Shown piece by piece: positions 10,229 through 24,132 of a stretch of DNA of 64,000 nucleotides (position 1 is the stretch's first letter; each line of letters starts with the position of its first letter). The notes under the pieces are model-generated. The model was not told where the DNA came from, did no database searches, and was given only the letters and a program-made list of their open reading frames with translations. A program made the translations under genes and the position numbers. The stretch is from assembly GCA_950106755.1 (NCBI GenBank), contig CATNNA010000003.1:434001-498000 (forward strand). Reading direction: 5' to 3'. The DNA is from Climacium dendroides (lineage: Eukaryota; Streptophyta; Bryopsida; Hypnales; Climaciaceae).

Positions 10229-13200
10229 ATAATTAGGATTCATGGAAAAACTTAATTTTAAGACAACCTTATTGCTTCCCCACACTTTTTCAATTGGAAT
10301 GGGTTTAAAAAAAGCACTCTAAAAATCATGCTGTATTTAATAGAAACCAAACCAATAAATTATATCGGTTTGACGTGGAAGCATGTCCAAAAACGTAACA
10401 CACAAGTTCCAATTGTTCAAAATAATTAGGATTCATGGAAAAACTTAATTTTAAGACAACCTTATTGCTTCCCCACACTTTTTCAATTGGAATGGGTTTA
10501 AAAAAAGCACTCTAAAAATCATGCTGTATTTAATAGAAACCAAACCAATAAATTATATCGGTTTGACGTGGAAGCATGTCCAAAAACGTAACACACAAGT
10601 TGCAATTGTTCAAAATAATTAGGATTCATGGAAAAACTTAATTTTAAGACAACCTTATTGCTTCCCCACACTTTTTCAATTGGAATGGGTTTAAAAAAAG
10701 CACTCTAAAAATCATGCTGTATTTAATAGAAACCAAACCAATAAATTATATCGGTTTGACGTGGAAGCATGTCCAAAAACGTAACACACAAGTTGCAATT
10801 GTTCAAAATAACTAGGATTCATGGAAAAACTTCATTTTAAGACAACCTTATTGCTTCCCCACACTTTTTCAATTGGAATGGGTTTAAAAAAAGCACTCTA
10901 AAAATCATGCTGTATTTAATAGAAACCAAACCAATAAATTATATCGGTTTGACGTGGAAGCATGTCCAAAAACGTAACACACAAGTTGCAATTGTTCAAA
11001 ATAATTAGGATTCATGGAAAAACTTAATTTTAAGACAACCTTATTGCTTCCCCACACTTTTTCAATTGGAATGGGTTTAAAAAAAGCACTCTAAAAATCA
11101 TGCTGTATTTAATAGAAACCAAACCAATAAATTATGTCGCTTTGACGTGGAAGCATGTTCGAAAACATAATTTACAAGTTGCATATTTTCAAAATAATTA
11201 GGATTCATGGAAAAACTTAATTTTAAGACAACCTTATTGCTTCCCCACACTTTTTCAATTGGAATGGGTTTAAAAAAAGCACTCTAAAAATCATGCTGTA
11301 TTTAATAGAAACCAAACCAATAAATTATATCGGTTTGACGTGGAAGCATGTCCAAAAACGTAACACACAAGTTGCAATTGTTCAAAATAATGAGGATTCA
11401 TGGAAAAACTTAATTTTAAGACAACCTTATTGCTTCCCCACACTTTTTCAATTGGAATGGGTTTAAAAAAAGCACTCTAAAAATCATGCTGTATTTAATA
11501 GAAACCAAACCAATAAATTATGTCGCTTTGACGTGGAAGCATGTTCGAAAACATAATTTACAAGTTGCATATTTTCAAAATAATTAGGATTCATGGAAAA
11601 ACTTAATTTTAAGACAACCTTATTGCTTCCCCACACTTTTTCAATTGGAATGGGTTTAAAAAAAGCACTCTAAAAATCATGCTGTATTTAATAGAAACCA
11701 AACCAATAAATTATATCGGTTTGACGTGGAAGCATGTCCAAAAACGTAACACACAAGTTGCAATTGTTCAAAATAATTAGGATTCATGGAAAAACTTAAT
11801 TTTAAGACAACCTTATTGCTTCCCCACACTTTTTCAATTGGAATGGGTTTAAAAAAAGCACTCTAAAAATCATGCTGTATTTAATAGAAACCAAACCAAT
11901 AAATTATGTCGCTTTGACGTGGAAGCATGTTCGAAAACATAATTTACAAGTTGCATATTTTCAAAATAATTAGGATTCATGGAAAAACTTAATTTTAAGA
12001 CAACCTTATTGCTTCCCCACACTTTTTCAATTGGAATGGGTTTAAAAAAAGCACTCTAAAAATCATGCTGTATTTAATAGAAACCAAACCAATAAATTAT
12101 GTCGCTTTGACGTGGAAGCATGTTCGAAAACATAATTTACAAGTTGCATATTTTCAAAATAATTAGGATTCATGGAAAAACTTAATTTTAAGACAACCTT
12201 ATTGCTTCCCCACACTTTTTCAATTGGAATGGGTTTAAAAAAAGCACTCTAAAAATCATGCTGTATTTAATAGAAACCAAACCAATAAATTATATCGGTT
12301 TGACGTGGAAGCATGTCCAAAAACGTAACACACAAGTTCCAATTGTTCAAAATAATTAGGATTCATGGAAAAACTTAATTTTAAGACAACCTTATTGCTT
12401 CCCCACACTTTTTCAATTGGAATGGGTTTAAAAAAAGCACTCTAAAAATCATGCTGTATTTAATAGAAACCAAACCAATAAATTATATCGGTTTGACGTG
12501 GAAGCATGTCCAAAAACGTAACACACAAGTTGCATATTTTCAAAATAATTAGGATTCATGGAAAAACTTAATTTTAAGACAACCTTATTGCTTCCCCACA
12601 CTTTTTCAATTGGAATGGGTTTAAAAAAAGCACTCTAAAAATCATGCTGTATTTAATAGAAACCAAACCAATAAATTATATCGGTTTGACGTGGAAGCAT
12701 GTCCAAAAACGTAACACACAAGTTGCAATTGTTCAAAATAACTAGGATTCATGGAAAAACTTCATTTTAAGACAACCTTATTGCTTCCCCACACTTTTTC
12801 AATTGGAATGGGTTTAAAAAAAGCACTCTAAAAATCATGTTGTATTTAATAGAAACCAAACCAATAAATTATATCGGTTTGACGTGGAAGCATGTCCAAA
12901 AACGTAACACACAAGTTGCAATTGTTCAAAATAATTAGGATTCATGGAAAAACTTAATTTTAAGACAACCTTATTGCTTCCCCACACTTTTTCAATTGGA
13001 ATGGGTTTAAAAAAAGCACTCTAAAAATCATGCTGTATTTAATAGAAACCAAACCAATAAATTATGTCGCTTTGACGTGGAAGCATGTTCGAAAACATAA
13101 TTTACAAGTTGCATATTTTCAAAATAATTAGGATTCATGGAAAAACTTAATTTTAAGACAACCTTATTGCTTCCCCACACTTTTTCAATTGGAATGGGTT

Positions 13201-13702
13201 TAAAAAAAGCACTCTAAAAATCATGCTGTATTTAATAGAAACCAAACCAATAAATTATATCGGTTTGACGTGGAAGCATGTCCAAAAACGTAACACACAA
13301 GTTGCAATTGTTCAAAATAATGAGGATTCATGGAAAAACTTAATTTTAAGACAACCTTATTGCTTCCCCACACTTTTTCAATTGGAATGGGTTTAAAAAA
13401 AGCACTCTAAAAATCATGCTGTATTTAATAGAAACCAAACCAATAAATTATGTCGCTTTGACGTGGAAGCATGTTCGAAAACATAATTTACAAGTTGCAT
13501 ATTTTCAAAATAATTAGGATTCATGGAAAAACTTAATTTTAAGACAACCTTATTGCTTCCCCACACTTTTTCAATTGGAATGGGTTTAAAAAAAGCACTC
13601 TAAAAATCATGCTGTATTTAATAGAAACCAAACCAATAAATTATATCGGTTTGACGTGGAAGCATGTCCAAAAACGTAACACACAAGTTGCAATTGTTCA
13701 AA
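10229..13702 (+). repeat. 10-monomer unit, one full copy and eight monomers of a second
   Basis: Unit 10229-12158 is A(gttcc), A, A, A(C-junction, cttcatt), B, A, B(G-junction), A, B, B. From 12159 the same order repeats for eight monomers with small changes: an A/B mosaic at position 2 and 'catgttgta' at position 4. Marker offsets are exactly 1,930 bp (10409 to 12339 and 10833 to 12763). The 13-monomer segment upstream shares the first five positions. Confidence 0.85.
12352..12544 (+). repeat. Mosaic monomer: A body with B-type 3' end (second case)
   Basis: Same switch as at 8685-8877: 'atcgg' and 'tccaaaaacg' followed by 'gcatattttc'. It lies directly after a 'gttccaattg' marker monomer at 12159-12351. 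In the neighbouring unit at 10229-12158 that position holds an ordinary A copy, so this conversion post-dates the 10-monomer duplication or was lost from the other copy. Confidence 0.8.
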
Positions 13703-16404
13703 ATAATGAGGATTCATGGAAAAACTTAATTTTAAGACAACCTTATTGCTTCCCCACACTTTTTCAATTGGAATGGGTTTAAAAAAAGCACTCTAAAAAT
13801 CATGCTGTATTTAATAGAAACCAAACCAATAAATTATATCGGTTTGACGTGGAAGCATGTCCAAAAACGTAACACACAAGTTGCAATTGTTCAAAATAAT
13901 TAGGATTCATGGAAAAACTTAATTTTAAGACAACCTTATTGCTTCCCCACACTTTTTCAATTGGAATGGGTTTAAAAAAAGCACTCTAAAAATCATGTTG
14001 TATTTAATAGAAACCAAACCAATAAATTATATCGGTTTGACGTGGAAGCATGTCCAAAAACGTAACACACAAGTTGCAATTGTTCAAAATAATTAGGATT
14101 CATGGAAAAACTTAATTTTAAGACAACCTTATTGCTTCCCCACACTTTTTCAATTGGAATGGGTTTAAAAAAAGCACTCTAAAAATCATGTTGTATTTAA
14201 TAGAAACCAAACCAATAAATTATATCGGTTTGACGTGGAAGCATGTCCAAAAACGTAACACACAAGTTGCAATTGTTCAAAATAATTAGGATTCATGGAA
14301 AAACTTAATTTTAAGACAACCTTATTGCTTCCCCACACTTTTTCAATTGGAATGGGTTTAAAAAAAGCACTCTAAAAATCATGCTGTATTTAATAGAAAC
14401 CAAACCAATAAATTATGTCGCTTTGACGTGGAAGCATGTTCGAAAACATAATTTACAAGTTGCATATTTTCAAAATAATTAGGATTCATGGAAAAACTTA
14501 ATTTTAAGACAACCTTATTGCTTCCCCACACTTTTTCAATTGGAATGGGTTTAAAAAAAGCACTCTAAAAATCATGCTGTATTTAATAGAAACCAAACCA
14601 ATAAATTATGTGGCTTTGACGTGGAAGCATGTTCGAAAACATAATTTACAAGTTGCATATTTTCAAAATAATTAGGATTCATGGAAAAACTTAATTTTAA
14701 GACAACCTTATTGCTTCCCCACACTTTTTCAATTGGAATGGGTTTAAAAAAAGCACTCTAAAAATCATGCTGTATTTAATAGAAACCAAACCAATAAATT
14801 ATATCGGTTTGACGTGGAAGCATGTCCAAAAACGTAACACACAAGTTGCAATTGTTCAAAATAATGAGGATTCATGGAAAAACTTAATTTTAAGACAACC
14901 TTATTGCTTCCCCACACTTTTTCAATTGGAATGGGTTTAAAAAAAGCACTCTAAAAATCATGCTGTATTTAATAGAAACCAAACCAATAAATTATATCGG
15001 TTTGACGTGGAAGCATGTCCAAAAACGTAACACACAAGTTGCAATTGTTCAAAATAATTAGGATTCATGGAAAAACTTAATTTTAAGACAACCTTATTGC
15101 TTCCCCACACTTTTTCAATTGGAATGGGTTTAAAAAAAGCACTCTAAAAATCATGCTGTATTTAATAGAAACCAAACCAATAAATTATATCGGTTTGACG
15201 TGGAAGCATGTCCAAAAACGTAACACACAAGTTGCAATTGTTCAAAATAATTAGGATTCATGGAAAAACTTAATTTTAAGACAACCTTATTGCTTCCCCA
15301 CACTTTTTCAATTGGAATGGGTTTAAAAAAAGCACTCTAAAAATCATGCTGTATTTAATAGAAACCAAACCAATAAATTATATCGGTTTGACGTGGAAGC
15401 ATGTCCAAAAACGTAACACACAAGTTGCAATTGTTCAAAATAATTAGGATTCATGGAAAAACTTAATTTTAAGACAACCTTATTGCTTCCCCACACTTTT
15501 TCAATTGGAATGGGTTTAAAAAAAGCACTCTAAAAATCATGCTGTATTTAATAGAAACCAAACCAATAAATTATGTCGCTTTGACGTGGAAGCATGTTCG
15601 AAAACATAATTTACAAGTTGCATATTTTCAAAATAATTAGGATTCATGGAAAAACTTAATTTTAAGACAACCTTATTGCTTCCCCACACTTTTTCAATTG
15701 GAATGGGTTTAAAAAAAGCACTCTAAAAATCATGCTGTATTTAATAGAAACCAAACCAATAAATTATGTCGCTTTGACGTGGAAGCATGTTCGAAAACAT
15801 AATTTACAAGTTGCATATTTTCAAAATAATTAGGATTCATGGAAAAACTTAATTTTAAGACAACCTTATTGCTTCCCCACACTTTTTCAATTGGAATGGG
15901 TTTAAAAAAAGCACTCTAAAAATCATGCTGTATTTAATAGAAACCAAACCAATAAATTATGTGGCTTTGACGTGGAAGCATGTTCGAAAACATAATTTAC
16001 AAGTTGCATATTTTCAAAATAATTAGGATTCATGGAAAAACTTAATTTTAAGACAACCTTATTGCTTCCCCACACTTTTTCAATTGGAATGGGTTTAAAA
16101 AAAGCACTCTAAAAATCATGCTGTATTTAATAGAAACCAAACCAATAAATTATGTGGCTTTGACGTGGAAGCATGTTCGAAAACATAATTTACAAGTTGC
16201 ATATTTTCAAAATAATTAGGATTCATGGAAAAACTTAATTTTAAGACAACCTTATTGCTTCCCCACACTTTTTCAATTGGAATGGGTTTAAAAAAAGCAC
16301 TCTAAAAATCATGCTGTATTTAATAGAAACCAAACCAATAAATTATGTCGCTTTGACGTGGAAGCATGTTCGAAAACATAATTTACAAGTTGCATATTTT
16401 CAAA

Positions 16405-17948
16405 ATAATTAGGATTCATGGAAAAACTTAATTTTAAGACAACCTTATTGCTTCCCCACACTTTTTCAATTGGAATGGGTTTAAAAAAAGCACTCTAAAA
16501 ATCATGCTGTATTTAATAGAAACCAAACCAATAAATTATATCGGTTTGACGTGGAAGCATGTCCAAAAACGTAACACACAAGTTCCAATTGTTCAAAATA
16601 ATTAGGATTCATGGAAAAACTTAATTTTAAGACAACCTTATTGCTTCCCCACACTTTTTCAATTGGAATGGGTTTAAAAAAAGCACTCTAAAAATCATGC
16701 TGTATTTAATAGAAACCAAACCAATAAATTATATCGGTTTGACGTGGAAGCATGTCCAAAAACGTAACACACAAGTTGCAATTGTTCAAAATAATTAGGA
16801 TTCATGGAAAAACTTAATTTTAAGACAACCTTATTGCTTCCCCACACTTTTTCAATTGGAATGGGTTTAAAAAAAGCACTCTAAAAATCATGCTGTATTT
16901 AATAGAAACCAAACCAATAAATTATGTCGCTTTGACGTGGAAGCATGTTCGAAAACATAATTTACAAGTTGCATATTTTCAAAATAATTAGGATTCATGG
17001 AAAAACTTAATTTTAAGACAACCTTATTGCTTCCCCACACTTTTTCAATTGGAATGGGTTTAAAAAAAGCACTCTAAAAATCATGCTGTATTTAATAGAA
17101 ACCAAACCAATAAATTATGTCGCTTTGACGTGGAAGCATGTTCGAAAACATAATTTACAAGTTGCATATTTTCAAAATAATTAGGATTCATGGAAAAACT
17201 TAATTTTAAGACAACCTTATTGCTTCCCCACACTTTTTCAATTGGAATGGGTTTAAAAAAAGCACTCTAAAAATCATGCTGTATTTAATAGAAACCAAAC
17301 CAATAAATTATGTCGCTTTGACGTGGAAGCATGTTCGAAAACATAATTTACAAGTTGCATATTTTCAAAATAATTAGGATTCATGGAAAAACTTAATTTT
17401 AAGACAACCTTATTGCTTCCCCACACTTTTTCAATTGGAATGGGTTTAAAAAAAGCACTCTAAAAATCATGCTGTATTTAATAGAAACCAAACCAATAAA
17501 TTATGTGGCTTTGACGTGGAAGCATGTTCGAAAACATAATTTACAAGTTGCATATTTTCAAAATAATTAGGATTCATGGAAAAACTTAATTTTAAGACAA
17601 CCTTATTGCTTCCCCACACTTTTTCAATTGGAATGGGTTTAAAAAAAGCACTCTAAAAATCATGCTGTATTTAATAGAAACCAAACCAATAAATTATGTG
17701 GCTTTGACGTGGAAGCATGTTCGAAAACATAATTTACAAGTTGCATATTTTCAAAATAATTAGGATTCATGGAAAAACTTAATTTTAAGACAACCTTATT
17801 GCTTCCCCACACTTTTTCAATTGGAATGGGTTTAAAAAAAGCACTCTAAAAATCATGCTGTATTTAATAGAAACCAAACCAATAAATTATGTCGCTTTGA
17901 CGTGGAAGCATGTTCGAAAACATAATTTACAAGTTGCATATTTTCAAA
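16405..17948 (+). repeat. 8-monomer unit A(gttcc), A, B, B, B, W, W, B
   Basis: The preceding five monomers (15440-16404) are B, B, W, W, B, the same as the end of this unit, so the unit is one and a partial copy. The next 'gttcc' monomer follows at 17949, exactly eight monomers on. Its continuation differs: A, A(ctata), B, B, B. Confidence 0.8.
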
Positions 17949-18334
17949 ATAATTAGGATTCATGGAAAAACTTAATTTTAAGACAACCTTATTGCTTCCC
18001 CACACTTTTTCAATTGGAATGGGTTTAAAAAAAGCACTCTAAAAATCATGCTGTATTTAATAGAAACCAAACCAATAAATTATATCGGTTTGACGTGGAA
18101 GCATGTCCAAAAACGTAACACACAAGTTCCAATTGTTCAAAATAATTAGGATTCATGGAAAAACTTAATTTTAAGACAACCTTATTGCTTCCCCACACTT
18201 TTTCAATTGGAATGGGTTTAAAAAAAGCACTCTAAAAATCATGCTGTATTTAATAGAAACCAAACCAATAAATTATATCGGTTTGACGTGGAAGCATGTC
18301 CAAAAACGTAACACACAAGTTGCAATTGTTCAAA

Positions 18335-20266
18335 ATAATTAGGATTCATGGAAAAACTTAATTTTAAGACAACCTTATTGCTTCCCCACACTTTTTCAAT
18401 TGGAATGGGTTTAAAAAAAGCACTCTAAAAATCATGCTATATTTAATAGAAACCAAACCAATAAATTATATCGGTTTGACGTGGAAGCATGTCCAAAAAC
18501 GTAACACACAAGTTGCAATTGTTCAAAATAACTAGGATTCATGGAAAAACTTAATTTTAAGACAACCTTATTGCTTCCCCACACTTTTTCAATTGGAATG
18601 GGTTTAAAAAAAGCACTCTAAAAATCATGCTGTATTTAATAGAAACCAAACCAATAAATTATGTCGCTTTGACGTGGAAGCATGTTCGAAAACATAATTT
18701 ACAAGTTGCATATTTTCAAAATAATTAGGATTCATGGAAAAACTTAATTTTAAGACAACCTTATTGCTTCCCCACACTTTTTCAATTGGAATGGGTTTAA
18801 AAAAAGCACTCTAAAAATCATGCTGTATTTAATAGAAACCAAACCAATAAATTATGTCGCTTTGACGTGGAAGCATGTTCGAAAACATAATTTACAAGTT
18901 GCATATTTTCAAAATAATTAGGATTCATGGAAAAACTTAATTTTAAGACAACCTTATTGCTTCCCCACACTTTTTCAATTGGAATGGGTTTAAAAAAAGC
19001 ACTCTAAAAATCATGCTGTATTTAATAGAAACCAAACCAATAAATTATGTCGCTTTGACGTGGAAGCATGTTCGAAAACATAATTTACAAGTTGCATATT
19101 TTCAAAATAATTAGGATTCATGGAAAAACTTAATTTTAAGACAACCTTATTGCTTCCCCACACTTTTTCAATTGGAATGGGTTTAAAAAAAGCACTCTAA
19201 AAATCATGCTGTATTTAATAGAAACCAAACCAATAAATTATATCGGTTTGACGTGGAAGCATGTCCAAAAACGTAACACACAAGTTCCAATTGTTCAAAA
19301 TAATTAGGATTCATGGAAAAACTTAATTTTAAGACAACCTTATTGCTTCCCCACACTTTTTCAATTGGAATGGGTTTAAAAAAAGCACTCTAAAAATCAT
19401 GTTGTATTTAATAGAAACCAAACCAATAAATTATATCGGTTTGACGTGGAAGCATGTCCAAAAACGTAACACACAAGTTGCAATTGTTCAAAATAACTAG
19501 GATTCATGGAAAAACTTAATTTTAAGACAACCTTATTGCTTCCCCACACTTTTTTAATTGGAATGGGTTTAAAAAAAGCACTCTAAAAATCATGCTGTAT
19601 TTAATAGAAACCAAACCAATAAATTATATCGGTTTGACGTGGAAGCATGTTCGAAAACATAATTTACAAGTTGCATATTTTCAAAATAATTAGGATTCAT
19701 GGAAAAACTTAATTTTAAGACAACCTTATTGCTAACCCCCAACCTTTTTCAATTGGAATGGGTTTAAAAAAAGCACTCTAAAAATCATGCTGTATTTAAT
19801 AGAAACCAAACCAATAAATTATGTGGCTTTGACGTGGAAGCATGTTCGAAAACATAATTTACAAGTTGCATATTTTCAAAATAATTAGGATTCATGGAAA
19901 AACTTAATTTTAAGACAACCTTATTGCTTCCCCACACTTTTTCAATTGGAATGGGTTTAAAAAAAGCACTCTAAAAATCATGCTGTATTTAATAGAAACC
20001 AAACCAATAAATTATATCGGTTTGACGTGGAAGCATGTCCAAAAACGTAACACACAAGTTGCAATTGTTCAAAATAATTAGGATTCATGGAAAAACTTAA
20101 TTTTAAGACAACCTTATTGCTTCCCCACACTTTTTCAATTGGAATGGGTTTAAAAAAAGCACTCTAAAAATCATGCTGTATTTAATAGAAACCAAACCAA
20201 TAAATTATGTCGCTTTGACGTGGAAGCATGTTCGAAAACATAATTTACAAGTTGCATATTTTCAAA
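18335..20266 (+). repeat. 10-monomer block duplicated at 20846-22586 (first copy)
   Basis: Order: A(ctata), B(C-junction), B, B, A(gttcc), A(catgttg), A/B mosaic with 'ttttttaattgg' and C-junction, W(195 bp, 'gctaaccccc'), A, B. The same rare variants recur in order in the second block, which is one monomer shorter. The rare markers 'catgttg', 'tttttta' and 'gctaaccccc' in three successive monomers make chance recurrence unlikely. Confidence 0.85.
19686..19880 (+). repeat. 195-bp monomer with 'gctaacccccaacc' variant
   Basis: 'gcttccccacac' is replaced by 'gctaacccccaacc', a net gain of two bases plus several substitutions at one spot. The same complex change occurs in seven monomers, starting at 19686, 21618, 22006, 22587, 26642, 27609 and 29541. 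Because it is too complex to arise repeatedly, all seven should descend from one event. It is found with W, A and 'gttcc' tails, showing that the head has been reshuffled against different tails. Confidence 0.9.
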
Positions 20267-20845
20267 ATAATTAGGATTCATGGAAAAACTTAATTTTAAG
20301 ACAACCTTATTGCTTCCCCACACTTTTTCAATTGGAATGGGTTTAAAAAAAGCACTCTAAAAATCATGCTGTATTTAATAGAAACCAAACCAATAAATTA
20401 TGTGGCTTCGACGTGGAAGCATGTTCGAAAACATAATTTACAAGTTGCATATTTTCAAAATAATTAGGATTCATGGAAAAACTTAATTTTAAGACAACCT
20501 TATTGCTTCCCCACACTTTTTCAATTGGAATGGGTTTAAAAAAAGCACTCTAAAAATCATGCTGTATTTAATAGAAACCAAACCAATAAATTATGTGGCT
20601 TTGACGTGGAAGCATGTTCGAAAACATAATTTACAAGTTGCATATTTTCAAAATAATTAGGATTCATGGAAAAACTTAATTTTAAGACAACCTTATTGCT
20701 TCCCCACACTTTTTCAATTGGAATGGGTTTAAAAAAAGCACTCTAAAAATCATGCTGTATTTAATAGAAACCAAACCAATAAATTATATCGGTTTGACGT
20801 GGAAGCATGTCCAAAAACGTAACACACAAGTTGCAATTGTTCAAA

Positions 20846-22586
20846 ATAATTAGGATTCATGGAAAAACTTAATTTTAAGACAACCTTATTGCTTCCCCAC
20901 ACTTTTTCAATTGGAATGGGTTTAAAAAAAGCACTCTAAAAATCATGCTATATTTAATAGAAACCAAACCAATAAATTATATCGGTTTGACGTGGAAGCA
21001 TGTCCAAAAACGTAACACACAAGTTGCAATTGTTCAAAATAACTAGGATTCATGGAAAAACTTAATTTTAAGACAACCTTATTGCTTCCCCACACTTTTT
21101 CAATTGGAATGGGTTTAAAAAAAGCACTCTAAAAATCATGCTGTATTTAATAGAAACCAAACCAATAAATTATGTCGCTTTGACGTGGAAGCATGTTCGA
21201 AAACATAATTTACAAGTTGCATATTTTCAAAATAATTAGGATTCATGGAAAAACTTAATTTTAAGACAACCTTATTGCTTCCCCACACTTTTTCAATTGG
21301 AATGGGTTTAAAAAAAGCACTCTAAAAATCATGCTGTATTTAATAGAAACCAAACCAATAAATTATGTCGCTTTGACGTGGAAGCATGTTCGAAAACATA
21401 ATTTACAAGTTGCATATTTTCAAAATAATTAGGATTCATGGAAAAACTTAATTTTAAGACAACCTTATTGCTTCCCCACACTTTTTCAATTGGAATGGGT
21501 TTAAAAAAAGCACTCTAAAAATCATGCTGTATTTAATAGAAACCAAACCAATAAATTATGTCGCTTTGACGTGGAAGCATGTTCGAAAACATAATTTACA
21601 AGTTGCATATTTTCAAAATAATTAGGATTCATGGAAAAACTTAATTTTAAGACAACCTTATTGCTAACCCCCAACCTTTTTCAATTGGAATGGGTTTAAA
21701 AAAAGCACTCTAAAAATCATGTTGTATTTAATAGAAACCAAACCAATAAATTATATCGGTTTGACGTGGAAGCATGTCCAAAAACGTAACACACAAGTTG
21801 CAATTGTTCAAAATAACTAGGATTCATGGAAAAACTTAATTTTAAGACAACCTTATTGCTTCCCCACACTTTTTTAATTGGAATGGGTTTAAAAAAAGCA
21901 CTCTAAAAATCATGCTGTATTTAATAGAAACCAAACCAATAAATTATATCGGTTTGACGTGGAAGCATGTTCGAAAACATAATTTACAAGTTGCATATTT
22001 TCAAAATAATTAGGATTCATGGAAAAACTTAATTTTAAGACAACCTTATTGCTAACCCCCAACCTTTTTCAATTGGAATGGGTTTAAAAAAAGCACTCTA
22101 AAAATCATGCTGTATTTAATAGAAACCAAACCAATAAATTATGTGGCTTTGACGTGGAAGCATGTTCGAAAACATAATTTACAAGTTGCATATTTTCAAA
22201 ATAATTAGGATTCATGGAAAAACTTAATTTTAAGACAACCTTATTGCTTCCCCACACTTTTTCAATTGGAATGGGTTTAAAAAAAGCACTCTAAAAATCA
22301 TGCTGTATTTAATAGAAACCAAACCAATAAATTATATCGGTTTGACGTGGAAGCATGTCCAAAAATGTAACACACAAGTTGCAATTGTTCAAAATAATGA
22401 GGATTCATGGAAAAACTTAATTTTAAGACAACCTTATTGCTTCCCCACACTTTTTCAATTGGAATGGGTTTAAAAAAAGCACTCTAAAAATCATGCTGTA
22501 TTTAATAGAAACCAAACCAATAAATTATGTCGCTTTGACGTGGAAGCATGTTCGAAAACATAATTTACAAGTTGCATATTTTCAAA
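20846..22586 (+). repeat. 9-monomer second copy of the 18335-20266 block, with a chimeric monomer
   Basis: Order: A(ctata), B(C-junction), B, B, A(gctaaccccc and catgttg, 195 bp), A/B mosaic(tttttta), W(gctaaccccc), A, B(G-junction). The monomer at 21618-21812 joins the 'gctaaccccc' head, found in the first block's W copy, to the 'catgttg' change of a different first-block monomer. The 'gttcc' copy is missing. This is what an unequal exchange inside a monomer would leave. Confidence 0.8.
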
Positions 22587-23939
22587 ATAATTAGGATTCA
22601 TGGAAAAACTTAATTTTAAGACAACCTTATTGCTAACCCCCAACCTTTTTCAATTGGAATGGGTTTAAAAAAAGCACTCTAAAAATCATGCTGTATTTAA
22701 TAGAAACCAAACCAATAAATTATATCGGTTTGACGTGGAAGCATGTCCAAAAACGTAACACACAAGTTCCAATTGTTCAAAATAATTAGGATTCATGGAA
22801 AAACTTAATTTTAAGACAACCTTATTGCTTCCCCACACTTTTTCAATTGGAATGGGTTTAAAAAAAGCACTCTAAAAATCATGCTGTATTTAATAGAAAC
22901 CAAACCAATAAATTATATCGGTTTGACGTGGAAGCATGTCCAAAAACGTAACACACAAGTTGCAATTGTTCAAAATAATTAGGATTCATGGAAAAACTTA
23001 ATTTTAAGACAACCTTATTGCTTCCCCACACTTTTTCAATTGGAATGGGTTTAAAAAAAGCACTCTAAAAATCATGCTGTATTTAATAGAAACCAAACCA
23101 ATAAATTATGTCGCTTTGACGTGGAAGCATGTTCGAAAACATAATTTACAAGTTGCATATTTTCAAAATAATTAGGATTCATGGAAAAACTTAATTTTAA
23201 GACAACCTTATTGCTTCCCCACACTTTTTCAATTGGAATGGGTTTAAAAAAAGCACTCTAAAAATCATGCTGTATTTAATAGAAACCAAACCAATAAATT
23301 ATGTCGCTTTGACGTGGAAGCATGTTCGAAAACATAATTTACAAGTTGCATATTCTCAAAATAATTAGGATTCATGGAAAAACTTAATTTTAAGACAACC
23401 TTATTGCTTCCCCACACTTTTTCAATTGGAATGGGTTTAAAAAAAGCACTCTAAAAATCATGCTGTATTTAATAGAAACCAAACCAATAAATTATGTGGC
23501 TTTGACGTGGAAGCATGTTCGAAAACATAATTTACAAGTTGCATATTTTCAAAATAATTAGGATTCATGGAAAAACTTAATTTTAAGACAACCTTATTGC
23601 TTCCCCACACTTTTTCAATTGGAATGGGTTTAAAAAAAGCACTCTAAAAATCATGCTGTATTTAATAGAAACCAAACCAATAAATTATGTCGCTTTGACG
23701 TGGAAGCATGTTCGAAAACATAATTTACAAGTTGCATATTTTCAAAATAATTAGGATTCATGGAAAAACTTAATTTTAAGACAACCTTATTGCTTCCCCA
23801 CACTTTTTCAATTGGAATGGGTTTAAAAAAAGCACTCTAAAAATCATGCTGTATTTAATAGAAACCAAACCAATAAATTATGTGGCTTCGACGTGGAAGC
23901 ATGTTCGAAAACATAATTTACAAGTTGCATATTTTCAAA

Positions 23940-24132
23940 ATAATTAGGATTCATGGAAAAACTTAATTTTAAGACAACCTTATTGCTTCCCCACACTTTT
24001 TCAATTGGAATGGGTTTAAAAAAAGCACTCTAAAAATCATGCTGTATTTAATAGAAACCAAACCAATAAATTATATCGGTTTGACGTGGAAGCATGTTCG
24101 AAAACATAATTTACAAGTTGCATATTTTCAAA
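23940..24132 (+). repeat. Mosaic monomer: 'atcgg' joined to B-type tail
   Basis: Carries the family A marker 'atcggtttgacg' but the B tail 'ttcgaaaacataatttac...gcatatt'. It keeps both inverted repeats, as family D does. The same combination is at 19493-19685 and 21813-22005, where it is linked to a 'ttttttaattgg' change. Confidence 0.85.
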
